Of a stretch of DNA of 64,000 nucleotides, positions 47,222-58,117 are shown in pieces. Within the stretch, counting starts at the first letter, position 1; each line of letters opens with the position of its first letter. The DNA comes from Inonotus obliquus. Its lineage: Eukaryota; Basidiomycota; Agaricomycetes; Hymenochaetales; Hymenochaetaceae. The stretch spans positions 966,501 through 1,030,500 of the forward strand of contig JAJHTX010000007.1 in the NCBI GenBank assembly GCA_032164295.1. The letters are read 5' to 3'. The notes below the pieces were generated by a model that was not told where the DNA came from, did not search any database, and saw only the letters and a program-made list of their open reading frames with translations. The position numbers were made by a program, and so were the translations under genes.

Positions 47222-48027
47222 ATGCTTTCGAATCTGCGGCTGCACACAACGCGGAAGTCCACCGCATCTCTCAGCAATATCCGCAGATGGTTTGCGACAG
47301 AAACTCCCGTTCCAGCAAAGATAGGAGAAACTGAGGAACAACAAAGAAAACGATACGAAGGATTTCTGGCTGATAAGGAGAAAGAAAAGCCTACTCGACC
47401 ACAACTGGAAGGCGTGACCGTCAGTCCAAATCATGGTCTTTACGCGTTCTTCCGCAAGGTTTCTGTAGAAGCGGGGACGTCGTTTGAGTATGAGACAGTC
47501 GAATCGTCTGAGAGGGCTGGAACGAAAATGGGTACGTTTCACGTTGTTCCCTGTCAGTTTCGAATTCATATATTTCCAGGTCGTAGCTGGAACGCTACAG
47601 AGTTGCGCAGAAAGTCGTTTAAGGACCTGCATACGCTATGGTACATCGTACTCCGCGAGCGAAACCTACTTGCAACTCAGCAAGCAGAGGGGAATCGGTT
47701 GGGAATCGTGCCCGCTCACTTAGACACAGGAGAGAAAGAAAAACGTGTACGTCCATCCATTTTCTATCTAGAATGGCGATTCATCATTGAGATTGTGAAC
47801 AGTGCAGAAAAACGATGGCTCGCATCAAGCAAATCCTTAACGAACGTAGATTGGCGTACGAGCAAGCTTATGAGTTGGAACGTGCTAGAGTCCAGGGGGT
47901 TGAAGAAAGTCCAAGCAAGGATGGATGGCGCAGATTAGCACCTGGTGCGAGGCGACAGAGAAGTTGGCTTATTCGAAGGGAGGCTCAACAGCAAAATTCA
48001 GTTGGAAGGCCCGCGCTCGGTCATTGA
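47222..48027 (+). CDS. MRPL4: Mitochondrial ribosomal protein uL29m (MRPL4/MRP-L47)
   Basis: A protein of the mitochondrial large ribosomal subunit. [20 protein letters not shown] then RRWFATE is a basic, acid-poor targeting sequence. The core is [20 protein letters not shown] then [14 protein letters not shown], followed by [19 protein letters not shown], a strong match to the MRP-L47 family. Introns lie near 47530-47577 and 47756-47789. The second joins KR to [10 protein letters not shown] only if the acceptor is the CAG just before TGCAGAAAA. An in-frame ATG at 47162 would add 20 residues; 47222 fits a presequence better. The C-terminal 35 residues are Gln/Arg-rich. Confidence 0.9.
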
Positions 48028-48128
48028 AACACAGTGTTAGGATAAGGAACACCGACCAGATCAGCGGAAATATGAGAATGTGTCTAGCTTATTGGAGTTT
48101 ATGGTACTGCGTATAAACACATGGCTAA

Positions 48129-48501
48129 TCATCTATGCTGCTGTTGTCGTGTCCGACCTGGATTCTGAGTAACCCATTCCTGCATCTCCTGTCCACCAGT
48201 CTGGAAGTCAGTTACCGAGCTATCCTCTAATCGCTCTATCTGTCTCCGTCCAAGTCTCAAAAGATGTTCAATAGCATTTATATCTCTCGGTGAGACCGAT
48301 TGCGCGTTCCGGTGGAAGGTATAACGAATGTAAGCGCTGAATTTTGGCTGCGTTCGGTCGGGTTTTGTGCGGATTAGCCGCAAGGCTCTGAATGAAACCC
48401 GTCAGCAACAAGGTCTGAATACAAAAGAATTAAAAAAAGGGTAGTTACCGACGATAAAGAGCGAACACCTCCTTCTGCAAGCCAGACCTTCTTATGGCCA
48501 T
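48129..48501 (-). CDS. LYR-motif protein, SDHAF1-like succinate dehydrogenase assembly factor
   Basis: A small mitochondrial matrix protein that helps insert iron-sulfur clusters into the SDH iron-sulfur subunit. The first exon reads MAIRRSGLQKEVFALYRR, with SGLQKxVxxLYR as the LYR motif. After an intron of about 60 nt the frame continues ALRLIRTKPDRTQPKFSAYI, then RYTFHRNAQSVSPRDINAIE and HLLRLGRRQIERLED. The F-x-x-Y-I-R and RxGRRQ blocks match the SDHAF1 group better than other LYR proteins. Length of about 105 residues fits. The tail is Gln/Arg-rich. Its start codon lies 69 bp from that of the divergent complex I assembly gene. Confidence 0.87.
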
Positions 48502-48570
48502 GTTTTGTCTGGATGAGTAAAGGTAGCGATCATGGACAAGCAAAGAGACGCGTCTTGAGCCTCAACGCTC
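48502..48570. promoter_or_regulatory. 69-bp divergent promoter of two respiratory assembly factors
   Basis: This is all the DNA between the start codons of the SDHAF1-like and NDUFAF6-like genes. Both transcription starts must lie here or inside the opposite gene. Confidence 0.6.
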
Positions 48571-49727
48571 ATGACGCGCCTCCGTCTCTCTCCACTCCCG
48601 CCATCTCACTTATACCGCGGACGTCTTACTGCACAACGAACTGCGAAAGATATCAAGTTAGTTCGGAAATATGCAACGAGCAACTCCACGACTGGACCAC
48701 AGGATCCAGACTCCTATTGTCGAGATTTCGTCAAGAAGCACGATAGAGACTCATACTTGACTTCTCAATTTTTCCCAAAATCATTACAACCAGCATGTTT
48801 CGCAGTCAGAGCCTTTTACGTGCGTACCAATATCTCTCGTATTAGAGATTGGAGCGATGTGCATTTTACTTACGATGGTCAAGTTAGAGCTGGCCATGAT
48901 CCAAGATTCAGTTTCAAATCCTCTCATCGGACAAATGCGAATGCAATTCTGGAAGGATGCTATTCAGCACTTGGGTACTCCTCAACATCCCATTGCTGCT
49001 GCTCTCCGAAATGCATCGAAAGTGGCACATATTGCACCGTATCATTTGAGGCGAATTGTTGATGCACGAGTATGTTGTTGACTCTTGTTCCGTTGCCCTT
49101 TGCTGAGTTTTCTGTAAACAGGACGTCGAGCTCAATTCTCCTTCACACCTCAGCATGGAGACACTCCTCTCCCACGCCGAGTCAACTGCCTCAACTCTCA
49201 ACTATATACTCCTCTCTATCCTTGGCCTGTCATCCTCAGAAACTTACTCTCACGCAGCTTCACATCTTGGAGTGGCCCAAACAATTGCTACCCTCCTACG
49301 AGCTCTACCATATCATGTTTCGAAGAATGTCATGGTTATCCCAGCTAGCATCACAGCGAAGAATCACGTTAACCAGGAAGAAGTCTTTCGACATGGACCG
49401 AATGCAGCCAATTTATCAGATGCGGTGTATGAATTTGCGGTTGTAGCGAATGATCATCTCATTACTGCCAGGGAGTTCTTCAAAAGTAGTGGACGATTTG
49501 AGGTACCTAGAGAAGTTATGCCGGTTTTATTGAACGCTGTTGGTATACTTTCGCCTCATTTCTGTCACGGTGTTTGCTAAACTCGTCTCTTCTAGGTTCC
49601 CGTACAGAATCACTTGAGGCGGTTGGAGGTGGCGAATTTTAACGCATTCGATCCGAAGCTTCAGCTCCGCAAGAGTGTGCGACTTCCATGGCAGATTTGG
49701 CGTAGTTATTATAGGAATCAGTTTTAA
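48571..49727 (+). CDS. NDUFAF6-like complex I assembly factor (squalene/phytoene synthase fold)
   Basis: A mitochondrial protein needed for complex I assembly; the fold is that of phytoene synthases, though catalysis is doubtful. MTRLRLSPLPPSHLYRGRLT is an acid-free, Arg-rich targeting sequence. The domain shows DPDSYCRDFVKKHDRDSYL, FFPKSLQPACFAVRAFYLEL, IGQMRMQFWKDAIQHL, STLNYILLSILGLSS, HAASHLGVAQTIATLLRALP, KNVMVIPASI and VRLPWQIWRSYYRNQF at the end. The usual prenyltransferase DxxxD motifs are not obvious, as in other NDUFAF6 proteins. Introns near 48819, 49072 and 49540 are short. It is divergent from the SDHAF1-like gene. Confidence 0.9.
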
Positions 49728-50225
49728 TAGTCCAGCAGTCTATCTATCACCTGCTCTGGTTCGGTCCCTTTCGACCAAAGTTGTGCTTCAAGTCACCAAT
49801 TGACCCGGATCTCTAGTGCGATGTACCACCTCCACCGTGCTGCCAATCCCAGAGTTTAGCTGGATGGAATGTTGAACGTGCGTTATCTGACTGAAAACTC
49901 AGCGAATCTAATACAATCATGCTATCTTTGAGTTAGAAAGCCGAGATAAGCATCACTCGGCGCGAATACATTGTATCCGGGCCGAAGCTATCAGTATAAA
50001 AGCTGTTCAACGCGCAAAGTAATTCCTTTCTCTTCTCCTCTTCCCGTCGTGTGCAATTTATTAAAAGCGTGATACATCCGCGTGACAATAACGTGACGTG
50101 ATCTTGTTCCTGGCACGCGTCGTGTCGATCACTTGCACTTGCAGAATCAGTTTCAAGTCCTCACTGTCACCACGAGTTGTTCACTTTCTTACTTTCCGCC
50201 TTCATACTCAAAGATATAAACCAAA
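49728..50225. other. Intergenic region, URC1 promoter
   Basis: Between NDUFAF6-like stop and URC1 start, both on the plus strand. No supported gene. Confidence 0.5.
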
Positions 50226-52258
50226 ATGTCACCCTCGTCGGAGGCAGCGCTTACTCAGATACTGGTTCAACTCCAGGAGCTTCAGAAGTCTCAGCAGGTC
50301 CTTGCGGCAAAGGTCAGTACGGGGAAAGTGCTTAGTGTCGAGGTATTGTTGATATGATATCTCTCGTAGGTCGACTCCATCTTAACCTCAGGATCAAGCT
50401 CTCCCCGCGTTCCATCTCTTACCCCGATCCATGACGGGCGCGATACGCCGTCAACACAACCCTTCGTTGCACCACACGCCGCCTCGCCCACTCAGTCCGT
50501 TGTCGGCCTTTCTGCATCTCTTCCCTCTCCCCCTAAAGTCGACGCCCCTCTTCCCTCTGAGAAGGAAAGAGAGCGCGCTCTATACCCATCACGAGTAATC
50601 TTAACAAGTGAGCCAAACATGTCACGCGCACGTTTTTATGTGCCCTTCTCACGAAGTCTCCGTCTTTGTTCCGTTTAGCCTACCCGGATCAACATGGAAT
50701 TAAACCATACGCACTCACCTGGGGTGCAGAAGACCCGAAAGTCCGTGGTCCAGTCATCTGCTCACGTCTTCCATCATCTATCAAGCAGCGCAACGCGATC
50801 GGGGCGCACTCAGGATCGTACTCGATTTATCGTGCACTTGCTGTGGCACTCGGCACGCTTTCTCCGACACATAAGCCTTCATACGCGCTCACAGAGCCTC
50901 CGGTATCTATTCCGCCGGTACCAGCATGGTTCAACCCATCAAAGATAGTTTCTTTTGATCCCTGGGGACATCTCGTGCCCCAGGTATTCCGTGGGGAAAT
51001 AGAGGAGAAGGGCCTTGATATCCGACCGAGTATTGCTGTAACCAAGGCGCATATCAAGCTCTCTGAACTAGATGAAACGGCGCGCAAGGGTGATATTCCT
51101 ATTGACGGACGGATTGTTCTGAAGAGTAGACCGCTTCTCAATCCAGATGGAAGTGAGAGTGATGCTGATCCTGGAGTTGAGCTTGTCACTAGTAAGGCCG
51201 CAGTCGAGCCTGTTTGGTATCTTCCTGGTGTCGCAGAGCGCTTCGGCATGTGAGTACATTCTTTCTGCTGAGTATACTGATTGTATCATTGACCGTCATT
51301 GAAAGCTCCGAATCCCTACTTCGAAGGGCGCTTTTTGAAGATACAGGTGGAATGTATCCTGAGCTCATTACTCGTCCAGATGTGAAGTTATTCCTGCCTC
51401 CGATCGGTGGTCTGACAGTCTATATTTGTTCGTATTCCATTTTTTCCCGATGCATTTCAGAAGATTGACTATTTACGTTTTTTAGTCGGCCCACCGGAGT
51501 ATATGCGAGATGAGAAGAAAGAGCTAACCCTACGTGTTCACGACGAGTGTAAGTCTCGATTCTACGGTATAACGGGTTCAGGAATAGACGTACTTGTCAA
51601 CAGGCAACGGTTCTGACGTCTTCGGTTCGGACATCTGTACATGCAAGCCTTACCTCATCTTCGCCATTGAAGAATGCGTACGATGCGCTCAACGTGGTGG
51701 CGTTGGTGTCGTCGTCTATTTCCGAAAAGAAGGACGCGCACTCGGAGAAGTCACAAAGTAAACTTAAACTTTTCTTTTCTAGTTCCAAATGCCTCTGACT
51801 TACAGCATGCTCGTTTGCTTTCAGGTACCTGGTATACAACTTACGAAAACGTGGTGGTGACTCCGCGGACAAGTACTTTAAATCGACCGAGATGATAGCT
51901 GGTGTGAAGGATATGCGATTCCAAGCTCTAATGCCTGATGTTCTTCACTGGCTCGGAATTACAAAGATCGATAACATGGTTTCAATGAGTGATATGTCCG
52001 TCTCTCCAGAACTACATTTCTGCTTCAATCATACTTACGCTTCAATGTTTCCTCTTATACAGGAAATACAACGCCATAGTTCAATCCGGAATACCCATCC
52101 TCAAACGATACGATCTACCCGAATATCTCATCCCACCAGATTCACGTGTCGAAATTGACGCTAAAATCGCTGCGGGATACTTTACGAGCGGGAAGAAGAT
52201 TACTGAAGCTGATTTGGCGAAGACTGTTGGGAGGACTTGGGAAGAGACTGATCATTAA
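50226..52258 (+). CDS. URC1: URC1-type GTP cyclohydrolase II homologue (uracil catabolism)
   Basis: Related to GTP cyclohydrolase II but belonging to the URC1 family, which in yeasts such as Lachancea acts in uracil breakdown rather than riboflavin synthesis. The N-terminal domain (SRLPSSIKQRNAIGAHSGSY, IVSFDPWGHLVPQVF) is the GTP cyclohydrolase N-terminal extension. The catalytic part has RVHDECNGSDVFGSDICTCK with three zinc-type Cys, then VVVYFRKEGRALGEVTKYLV where bacterial RibA has the QEGRxIGL motif. It continues ADKYFKSTEMIAGVKDMRF and MPDVLHWLGI, ending GRTWEETDH. Start MSPSSEAALTQILVQLQELQ is coiled-coil-like. Introns near 50313, 50608, 51249, 51426, 51549, 51759 and 51998 are 45-75 nt. 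Confidence 0.9.
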
Positions 52259-52883
52259 TGTGAGTTTCTAATGATGATAGCTGAATTGGATTCGAAGGGC
52301 TGGTTGCTCTTATCTTTGCTATTTTTTTGTCGTTTTTGTATAAGTCAATCATGTACGTAGACAGGATGTCGAAAGTGTTATTTCGATCTTTTTCTTGGGT
52401 CTTGCTAATCTCGTAAGAAAATCCAGACCACTCTGTTAGACCTAAACCATAAACCAGGCAGAATTTTATGACCGACCGAGTGGGAAAGGTATATCACAAA
52501 AAGACAAAAAGGGTCAAGATCTAGCCAAAGTAGAGGGTGAAACAGAGTAAAGGGAGGGAGGTGGGAGAGAATACTAAGAGGAAATATGAAACAGTTTCAT
52601 GATATTAAGGAAAAGGAAATGTCGTACTATAAGCAGAACTTCTAGTCGTGATGAGACAAAGTGAGAATTGGATCATGATCTGGCGTGGTAAAGGTATATT
52701 GAAGATTATGGTACTCGAGTCTGTGAGTGAGAGTATAAAGAGGCTCAAGAATGCAAGGATAACTTGAAGCGGTAGATCGTTGAGATCTACAGTCATGCTA
52801 ATATTGAGAGCGTAAGAAATCCAAAAAGACATTCATCCAATGTACAAAACTATCAAATGCACTCACCATCCATTATCCCATCT
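52259..52883. other. Convergent intergenic region
   Basis: 3' flanks of URC1 (plus) and the possible SPT subunit gene (minus). No supported gene. Confidence 0.5.
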
Positions 52884-53534
52884 TCAGCCCATCAAACCCA
52901 ACCCACCATTCCCAATCACACCCCTCGCCAAATCCGAAATCTCTCTCGCTCTCGCTCGCACCTGATTTTGTAACCCATCTCCAAATCCGAATCCGAAGGT
53001 ACTAAACCCGAACGAATCGAGAAAGACATGGGCTTGCTGTGAGACGAAGAGTAAAGCGTGAGGGATGAATCGGATGAGGGCTGCTGTGATGAGGAGCCCT
53101 ATGCTTCCTGTTATTACGACTGATGATTTTTTCGTTTTCATGGGTTGAAAGATGGGGCCGACGGAATTTGTTAATTGATTCATTGCAAGTATTCGTGACA
53201 CCACCACCAGAAAACGACACGAATACTCACAAATGAGAACAATCTCCCAAGTGTCCAACATAGACAACGCAAACGTCGTCTGAAGTTTCATCCAAAATCT
53301 CCATAAAAACGCAGCAACAAGTCCTTCAGGCTGTTCATATTCCTTCCTTCGAGTCGACTGAGTTCTGTCCGTGCCCATCCCCATTCCTACAGTGCTAGAA
53401 GTGGTATTACTCGAAATCGAAAGGTTCGGACTACTGTTGGCTATTGAACGTAAGTTTCCCGTCCCTGTCGCCCCGGAACGAGTCTTTTGCCAGTCAGTCG
53501 GACGTTGCGCCTCTCCGAGTCGGGTGCGAGTCAT
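52884..53534 (-). CDS. Possible small subunit of serine palmitoyltransferase (SPTSSA/Tsc3-like)
   Basis: If right, it activates the first enzyme of sphingolipid synthesis in the ER membrane. After a Ser/Thr/Gly-rich N-terminus of about 80 residues comes FLWRFWMKLQTTFALSMLDT with WEIVLI, which resembles the animal and fungal SPT small-subunit signature (TTALYMLEPWE). An intron of about 105 nt (53231 to about 53126) then leads to FVITGSIGLLITAALIRFIP, a second hydrophobic helix. An unspliced reading is also open but breaks the helix spacing. The C-terminal 60 residues are Gly/Phe-rich. The protein is larger than usual for the family. Without the WE motif there would be no functional clue, so the call is moderate. 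Confidence 0.55.
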   Translation of the reverse strand: MTRTRLGEAQRPTDWQKTRSGATGTGNLRSIANSSPNLSISSNTTSSTVGMGMGTDRTQSTRRKEYEQPEGLVAAFLWRFWMKLQTTFALSMLDTWEIVLICEYSCRFLVVVSRILAMNQLTNSVGPIFQPMKTKKSSVVITGSIGLLITAALIRFIPHALLFVSQQAHVFLDSFGFSTFGFGFGDGLQNQVRARAREISDLARGVIGNGGLGLMG

Positions 53535-53908
53535 GAAAGTGAACGAGAAAGGGGTTGTCTTTGGTGAAGTTGAGAGGAAGGGGATGATCGGGAGCGAGGA
53601 GTGAGAGTGTGGGACGGTGGGAAAGAGCGCGAGGCTAGATGAATGGGTCGCTTCCTTCAGTACTACTATTCTTTACGTTTCACGCACGCATCCCGCAGTA
53701 GCGTCGCCAATACAACAGAATCAGATCACAGTGAAATCAGAGAACGGTGCTACGAGAAACTTACTCGAGATTTCAATAGAAACTGATAACATTGAACGGT
53801 ATCAAACCTACCCTGGAAAACATCATTTTACTTCCACCATCGCGGTAGTCATCGCGCTGCCTCGCTATCCGCTTCAGCGTCAACACTACTTACAATAACG
53901 CCAAAACG
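53535..53908. promoter_or_regulatory. Divergent promoter, SPT-subunit-like / SDR
   Basis: 374 bp between start codons. No clear TATA box. Confidence 0.4.
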
Positions 53909-55110
53909 ATGTCCGAGATCAGCACCAGCGGCTCTGAAAAGAAAGTGGCAATTATTACAGGCGCATCATCAGGTAAGTATCATTCACTTGTACCATCCAA
54001 CATATCCCCAACCTCTCCTATATTAATTGTTTTTCTCATCGCACCCATTACTTATACGAAACTGAACCAGGAATCGGAAGAGAAGCAGCAATAGCACTGT
54101 CATCCAATAATTGGTCTCTCATTCTAAATTCTCGCTCAAAATCCGGTTTGGAAGAAACAGCCAAACTTTGTACTGGACCTCTTCCACATGTCGTAGTCGG
54201 AGATGTTACAGATGAGAAGACCGTCGCAGCTGTTTTCGAGGCTGCGAGAAGGGAATACGGTCAATGTTTATCATATTTCTCGGAATCTCGTTTATTATTG
54301 ACATTTTACGTATGACAGGACGGCTGGACCTATTATTCAATGTAACGAAGATGCTCAACAATTTCAAAATACTATCCAAGTACTAAAATGATAATGATAC
54401 TTCTCTCAAGAACGCGGGGATAAACGCCCCAGACGTACCACTAGAGGAACTACCCCTATCAAAATTCCAGGCCGTATTGAACACGAATGTCGTAGCTGCT
54501 TTTCTCTGCATTCGCGAAGCTTTCAAGATGTTCAAGAGTCAGATTCCCCAGGGAGGTATGACAATCAGAGGGTCTTGAGTTCGATTTCGTGGCTGAACAG
54601 AAGCTGCTGATTTCAGGACGCATCATTAATAACGGATCCATATCATCTCATACACCCCGCCCACATAACATAGCGTATACAGCATCCAAGCATGCTATGA
54701 CAGGTTTAACCAAGTCATCTGCTCTAGACGGACGAGCATTTGGAATCTCTTGTACCCAGATTAACATCGGTAAGCGCCAGCGCTCTTCACAACTGCACAA
54801 AAGCCACTTAAGAGTTTCTGATGTTATTAAACGAACGAATCGGTGATTAGGAAATGCACGCACGAATATGGCCGCTCGTCTTGAACAAGGAGCATTACAA
54901 CCTAACGGAGAACTCAAACCTGAAGCTATGATGGATGTTAAACATGTTGGCGAGGCTATTGTTCATATCGCGAGTCTCCCAAATTCGGTTTCTGTCCTGG
55001 AAATGGATATCATGTGAGTGCTTGTTTGTTGCTTCATAGTTCTGTGTCAGAAGTAATCTAAACGCTTTGCTTGCAGGGCGACTGGGATGCCGTTTGTTGG
55101 GAGAGGTTGA
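53909..55110 (+). CDS. Short-chain dehydrogenase/reductase
   Basis: An NAD(P)-dependent oxidoreductase; the substrate is not evident. Classical SDR motifs: [19 protein letters not shown] (cofactor-binding TGxxxGIG, with an intron inside it), [26 protein letters not shown] (NAG), [40 protein letters not shown] then KHAMTGL (catalytic Ser, Tyr and Lys), and [15 protein letters not shown]. The end is [10 protein letters not shown]. About 260 residues, normal for the family. Five or six introns, 50-110 nt. The start at 53909 gives [12 protein letters not shown] directly before the Rossmann fold. It is divergent from the SPT-like gene. Confidence 0.9.
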
Positions 55111-55380
55111 TAGGTAACGTATCGTGCCAAGAAACATAACATACATATACGAGAATCGAAAGCGATCGGAAAACATGCTAAAGTCCCCTCAGTCTGCAAC
55201 ATCTGTAACATGATTACTAGCATTTCAGTTTAACGTCTATCATCCCAATCGTCAAGTCGCACACCAGGCAAACGTTTATTCCGGACACTGAGAAGTTTCG
55301 GCCCAAACGTGACAGTCTTGGTAGATTAGCATACTAGGCACAGTTGACGGCACGGTAAGTGTCGTTTTTGCCCATTGTCA

Positions 55381-56114
55381 TCAATAAGATCTGGACCTAG
55401 TCGAGGATCGCGAACTTGAATAGTCACGCCGTGTCGCTTTCTTGGTACGGTGACGCCGATTTCTAGAGTGAGATGATGATCTGGATGATACTGATCGTGA
55501 CCTGCTCCTGCTCCCGCTGGAATACCCCGAACTTGAACCCGAACTCGAAGATTCCGAGTCCGAGTCCGAGTCTGAGACAGAGGACGAGTCCGAAGATGAT
55601 TCGGATTCACTAGAATATGCGAACGAAACTCGTCAACTGCAAGCTATTGACAAATACGAAGACCAAAGACGTACCTATCAGACCTCTTCCTCTTTCCCCT
55701 CCCAACAGCCTCTATCATTGCTCGGTTCTTCTCGTTCTCTTCTAAAATTTTATTCGCCATGCCGGACCTATACACCGAATCACTCATGAGAACTGAACCA
55801 AGAGTAGTTGAAGCGACATACTTATTCTTGAACTCTTCAGGAACCTCCACTTCAGATTTTGCCTTTGCGGCAAGCTTCGGGTTGGAAAGCATCTGTGTAC
55901 GCGAGGGACGTGAAACGTATGGTCGTTCGTTCTTGCATTGATATGTGAAATGACCTGGGGTTTGGGGAGTAGAACATCAGGTTCAAGGTTCCTTGAGTGG
56001 TTGACTGATTGGAGGATGAAAGAGCTTACCTCGCTTGAGACACTTTTGACATAGAGTCTGAGACGTCGCTCTAGGATTATTCGTGGATGGTTTGTGAGGT
56101 GCGTATTTCGACAT
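55381..56114 (-). CDS. Zinc-knuckle SR-rich protein (ZCCHC10-like)
   Basis: A likely nuclear RNA-associated protein. The N-terminal exon MSKYAPHKPSTNNPRATSQT leads to a perfect CX2CX4HX4C knuckle: CQKCLKRG, intron, HFTYQCKNERPYVSRPSRTQ. Then come LSNPKLAAKAKSEVEVPEEF and KNRAMIEAVGRGKRKRSDR. The third exon (from about 55610) is a Ser/Asp/Glu then Ser/Arg repeat region ending in RSSTRSRSY. The introns are near 56030 and 55670. The start at 56114 is fixed by the first Cys pair lying 22 residues in. ZCCHC10 homologues have unknown function; the SR tail suggests contact with the splicing machinery. Confidence 0.85.
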
Positions 56115-56273
56115 TCTATGGAGTTTCGGTTGTTGAGCTTGAAGTCGTTACACTCACTCGAAAAAGTGAAACTCGAAGCGATCGCTTGATGAAGTAGCTG
56201 TTGGGTCACGTGCAGCGTGTGGTAAATTCATTCGCATTGTTGCTTCCGTTTGAACTTCCCTGTCTGTACAACA
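56115..56273. promoter_or_regulatory. Short divergent promoter, ZCCHC10-like / IWR1
   Basis: 159 bp between start codons on opposite strands. No clear TATA box. Confidence 0.5.
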
Positions 56274-57650
56274 ATGGATCCTCCTCCAGAAACCCAGACC
56301 AGTACTTCCAATGAAGAGTTCACCATTATACGAATCAAACGGAAACGTAGTGAAGATGTTCCGGATATGCTTGGTACGCATCTATCCTATTTCTTATTCC
56401 AATGACATCCGCCCACTTCCATTCATATAACTACAGTTGTCGATGACAAAGGAACAAAACGACGAAAGTCAGGAGGAGTAAACGTCTTCAAATTCGCTGA
56501 GACTATTAATGAAGCAGAATGGAAAGAGATGAAGGGTGATGAGTTGAGAGTATGTCTTCTCTCACATTTACAAGAAGCCACCGTTTAACCTTCAACTATC
56601 ATTTCTCGCTCGTGTAATAGAATCGGATATCTGTATTATCCAAATCAGATCAGAAATCAGGGAAAGAGAAGGAGAATGAAGCAGGACCTTCAAGTCCAGT
56701 GGCTGGGAAGAAGAGACAGAGGAGTATCACTCAGAGTACTCCACAAGGGAGAAAATACCGTGTTATTACACGACAGCCGGAACGATATTCTCCTCGATCC
56801 CATCGTACTCCGTACGTCCCTTAGACACGAATCGTTACGCATCTTGAGTTGACGTCTATTAGACCAAAGATCAAATCTTCCAAGGATATAGAAAAGGCTA
56901 AATCAGGAATTACGATTTATGATGCGGAGTTAGCGCCCTCACCGACTTCCACTGGGATGAGGCTTGATCCTGAGATGGAGAAATTTCAAGAACTACTGCA
57001 AGATTATCTCAAAGGTCTGTTACAATCATGACGTTCTATCCTTGTAAGGTTCATATCGTTCTGACCCCTCGTATTGACAACTTTTACCTAGTCCACGATG
57101 ACCTTCCTCCTCTCCCTTCCCTTACCTCGACCTCGACCTCCACTACCACCTCCGCAACCTCTCCTCAAACTCTCTCACCATCAATATCCAATGCTAAAGG
57201 CGAATACGTATATGACATATTCTTCCATTTCCCCTCCTCTCACTCCTCATCATCAACCACATCTCGTCAAACCTTCGTCCCCACCAATGGGAACATAGCA
57301 ACTATAACAGGTCTCCCTCCAAACTTTGACCTGGATGATGAATCAGAAGACGACTCTGAAGTTGAGGATGAGGCTGATGAAGATTCGAATGGTCCGCATT
57401 CTCATTTGATTACGGTGGCTGATTGAGTGATTTGAGATTGATTCGACTTGGCCTTTTTATTTTTATTAGCGGAAGATTATTATAAGAACGATTATCCGGA
57501 TGAAGAATCAAGTGATGAATCTAGTGAAGGAAGTGGTAAGTTTCCTCTTTATCATTTTCCTTTCTTTCGGTTCTCAGACGTTTTCTCGTGCGTGCAGATT
57601 TGTGGTCAGAAGACGAATATGATCGGTCAGGTCGTTTCGAACCAGATTAG
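56274..57650 (+). CDS. IWR1: IWR1-like RNA polymerase II nuclear import factor
   Basis: Iwr1 directs assembled RNA polymerase II into the nucleus. The N-terminus has EEFTIIRIKRKRSEDVPDML, the RIKRKR cluster being the conserved start of the family. A middle segment (EKFQELLQDYLK) is followed by an acidic region (DLDDESEDDSEVEDEADEDS). The defining C-terminal Iwr1 domain follows: EDYYKNDYPDEESSDESSEG, then LWSEDEYDRSGRFEPD. Six or so introns include one near 57419-57471 that joins DSN to AEDYYKNDYP and one at about 57536-57598 before LWSEDEY. The ATG at 56274 (MDPPPETQTS) is close to the conserved block. Divergent from the zinc-knuckle gene. Confidence 0.87.
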
Positions 57651-58117
57651 TTTAATCAAAGCGAAGAAAGAGCGTCCAAAAGTATGTAATATGTGCTATG
57701 TATGTACACTACCACGTCTAGTTCCACGCTCGGCCAAACCAAAAAATTCAACTGCCGTTATGCGTATGCGCATTCAAATACCTACGAATACATAGAGGAT
57801 TTTGTTACTAGACGACGACCACAGCGTCTCAAACATCTCACATCTGTGTACAAGATGATCATAAAAAAACAACAGGAGGCTACACATGCGTCCTTCTACA
57901 TAAAAGTAAAGCTTGCATGATATTAAAGAGGTAGGAAAGCAAAAACGGAGAAGGAAGGACGAAAAAAAGACGACAATGCGAAGCGACCAAGAAAGAGAGC
58001 TAAAGATATATGTGAGTGGAGCGCGTTTCCATGTATGAATGAGTGATGAGCTACAACTATACGACTAAAACCCGAGGTGATAAAATTGGGTGGAGAAAGA
58101 GGAGGAGGAGGACTAAG
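57651..58117. other. Convergent intergenic region
   Basis: 3' flanks of IWR1 (plus) and phytochrome (minus). A-rich around 57860-57990. No supported gene. Confidence 0.5.

Noticed and set aside
50827..51249. 140-residue minus-strand ORF
   Set aside because: Antisense shadow of the URC1 coding exon.
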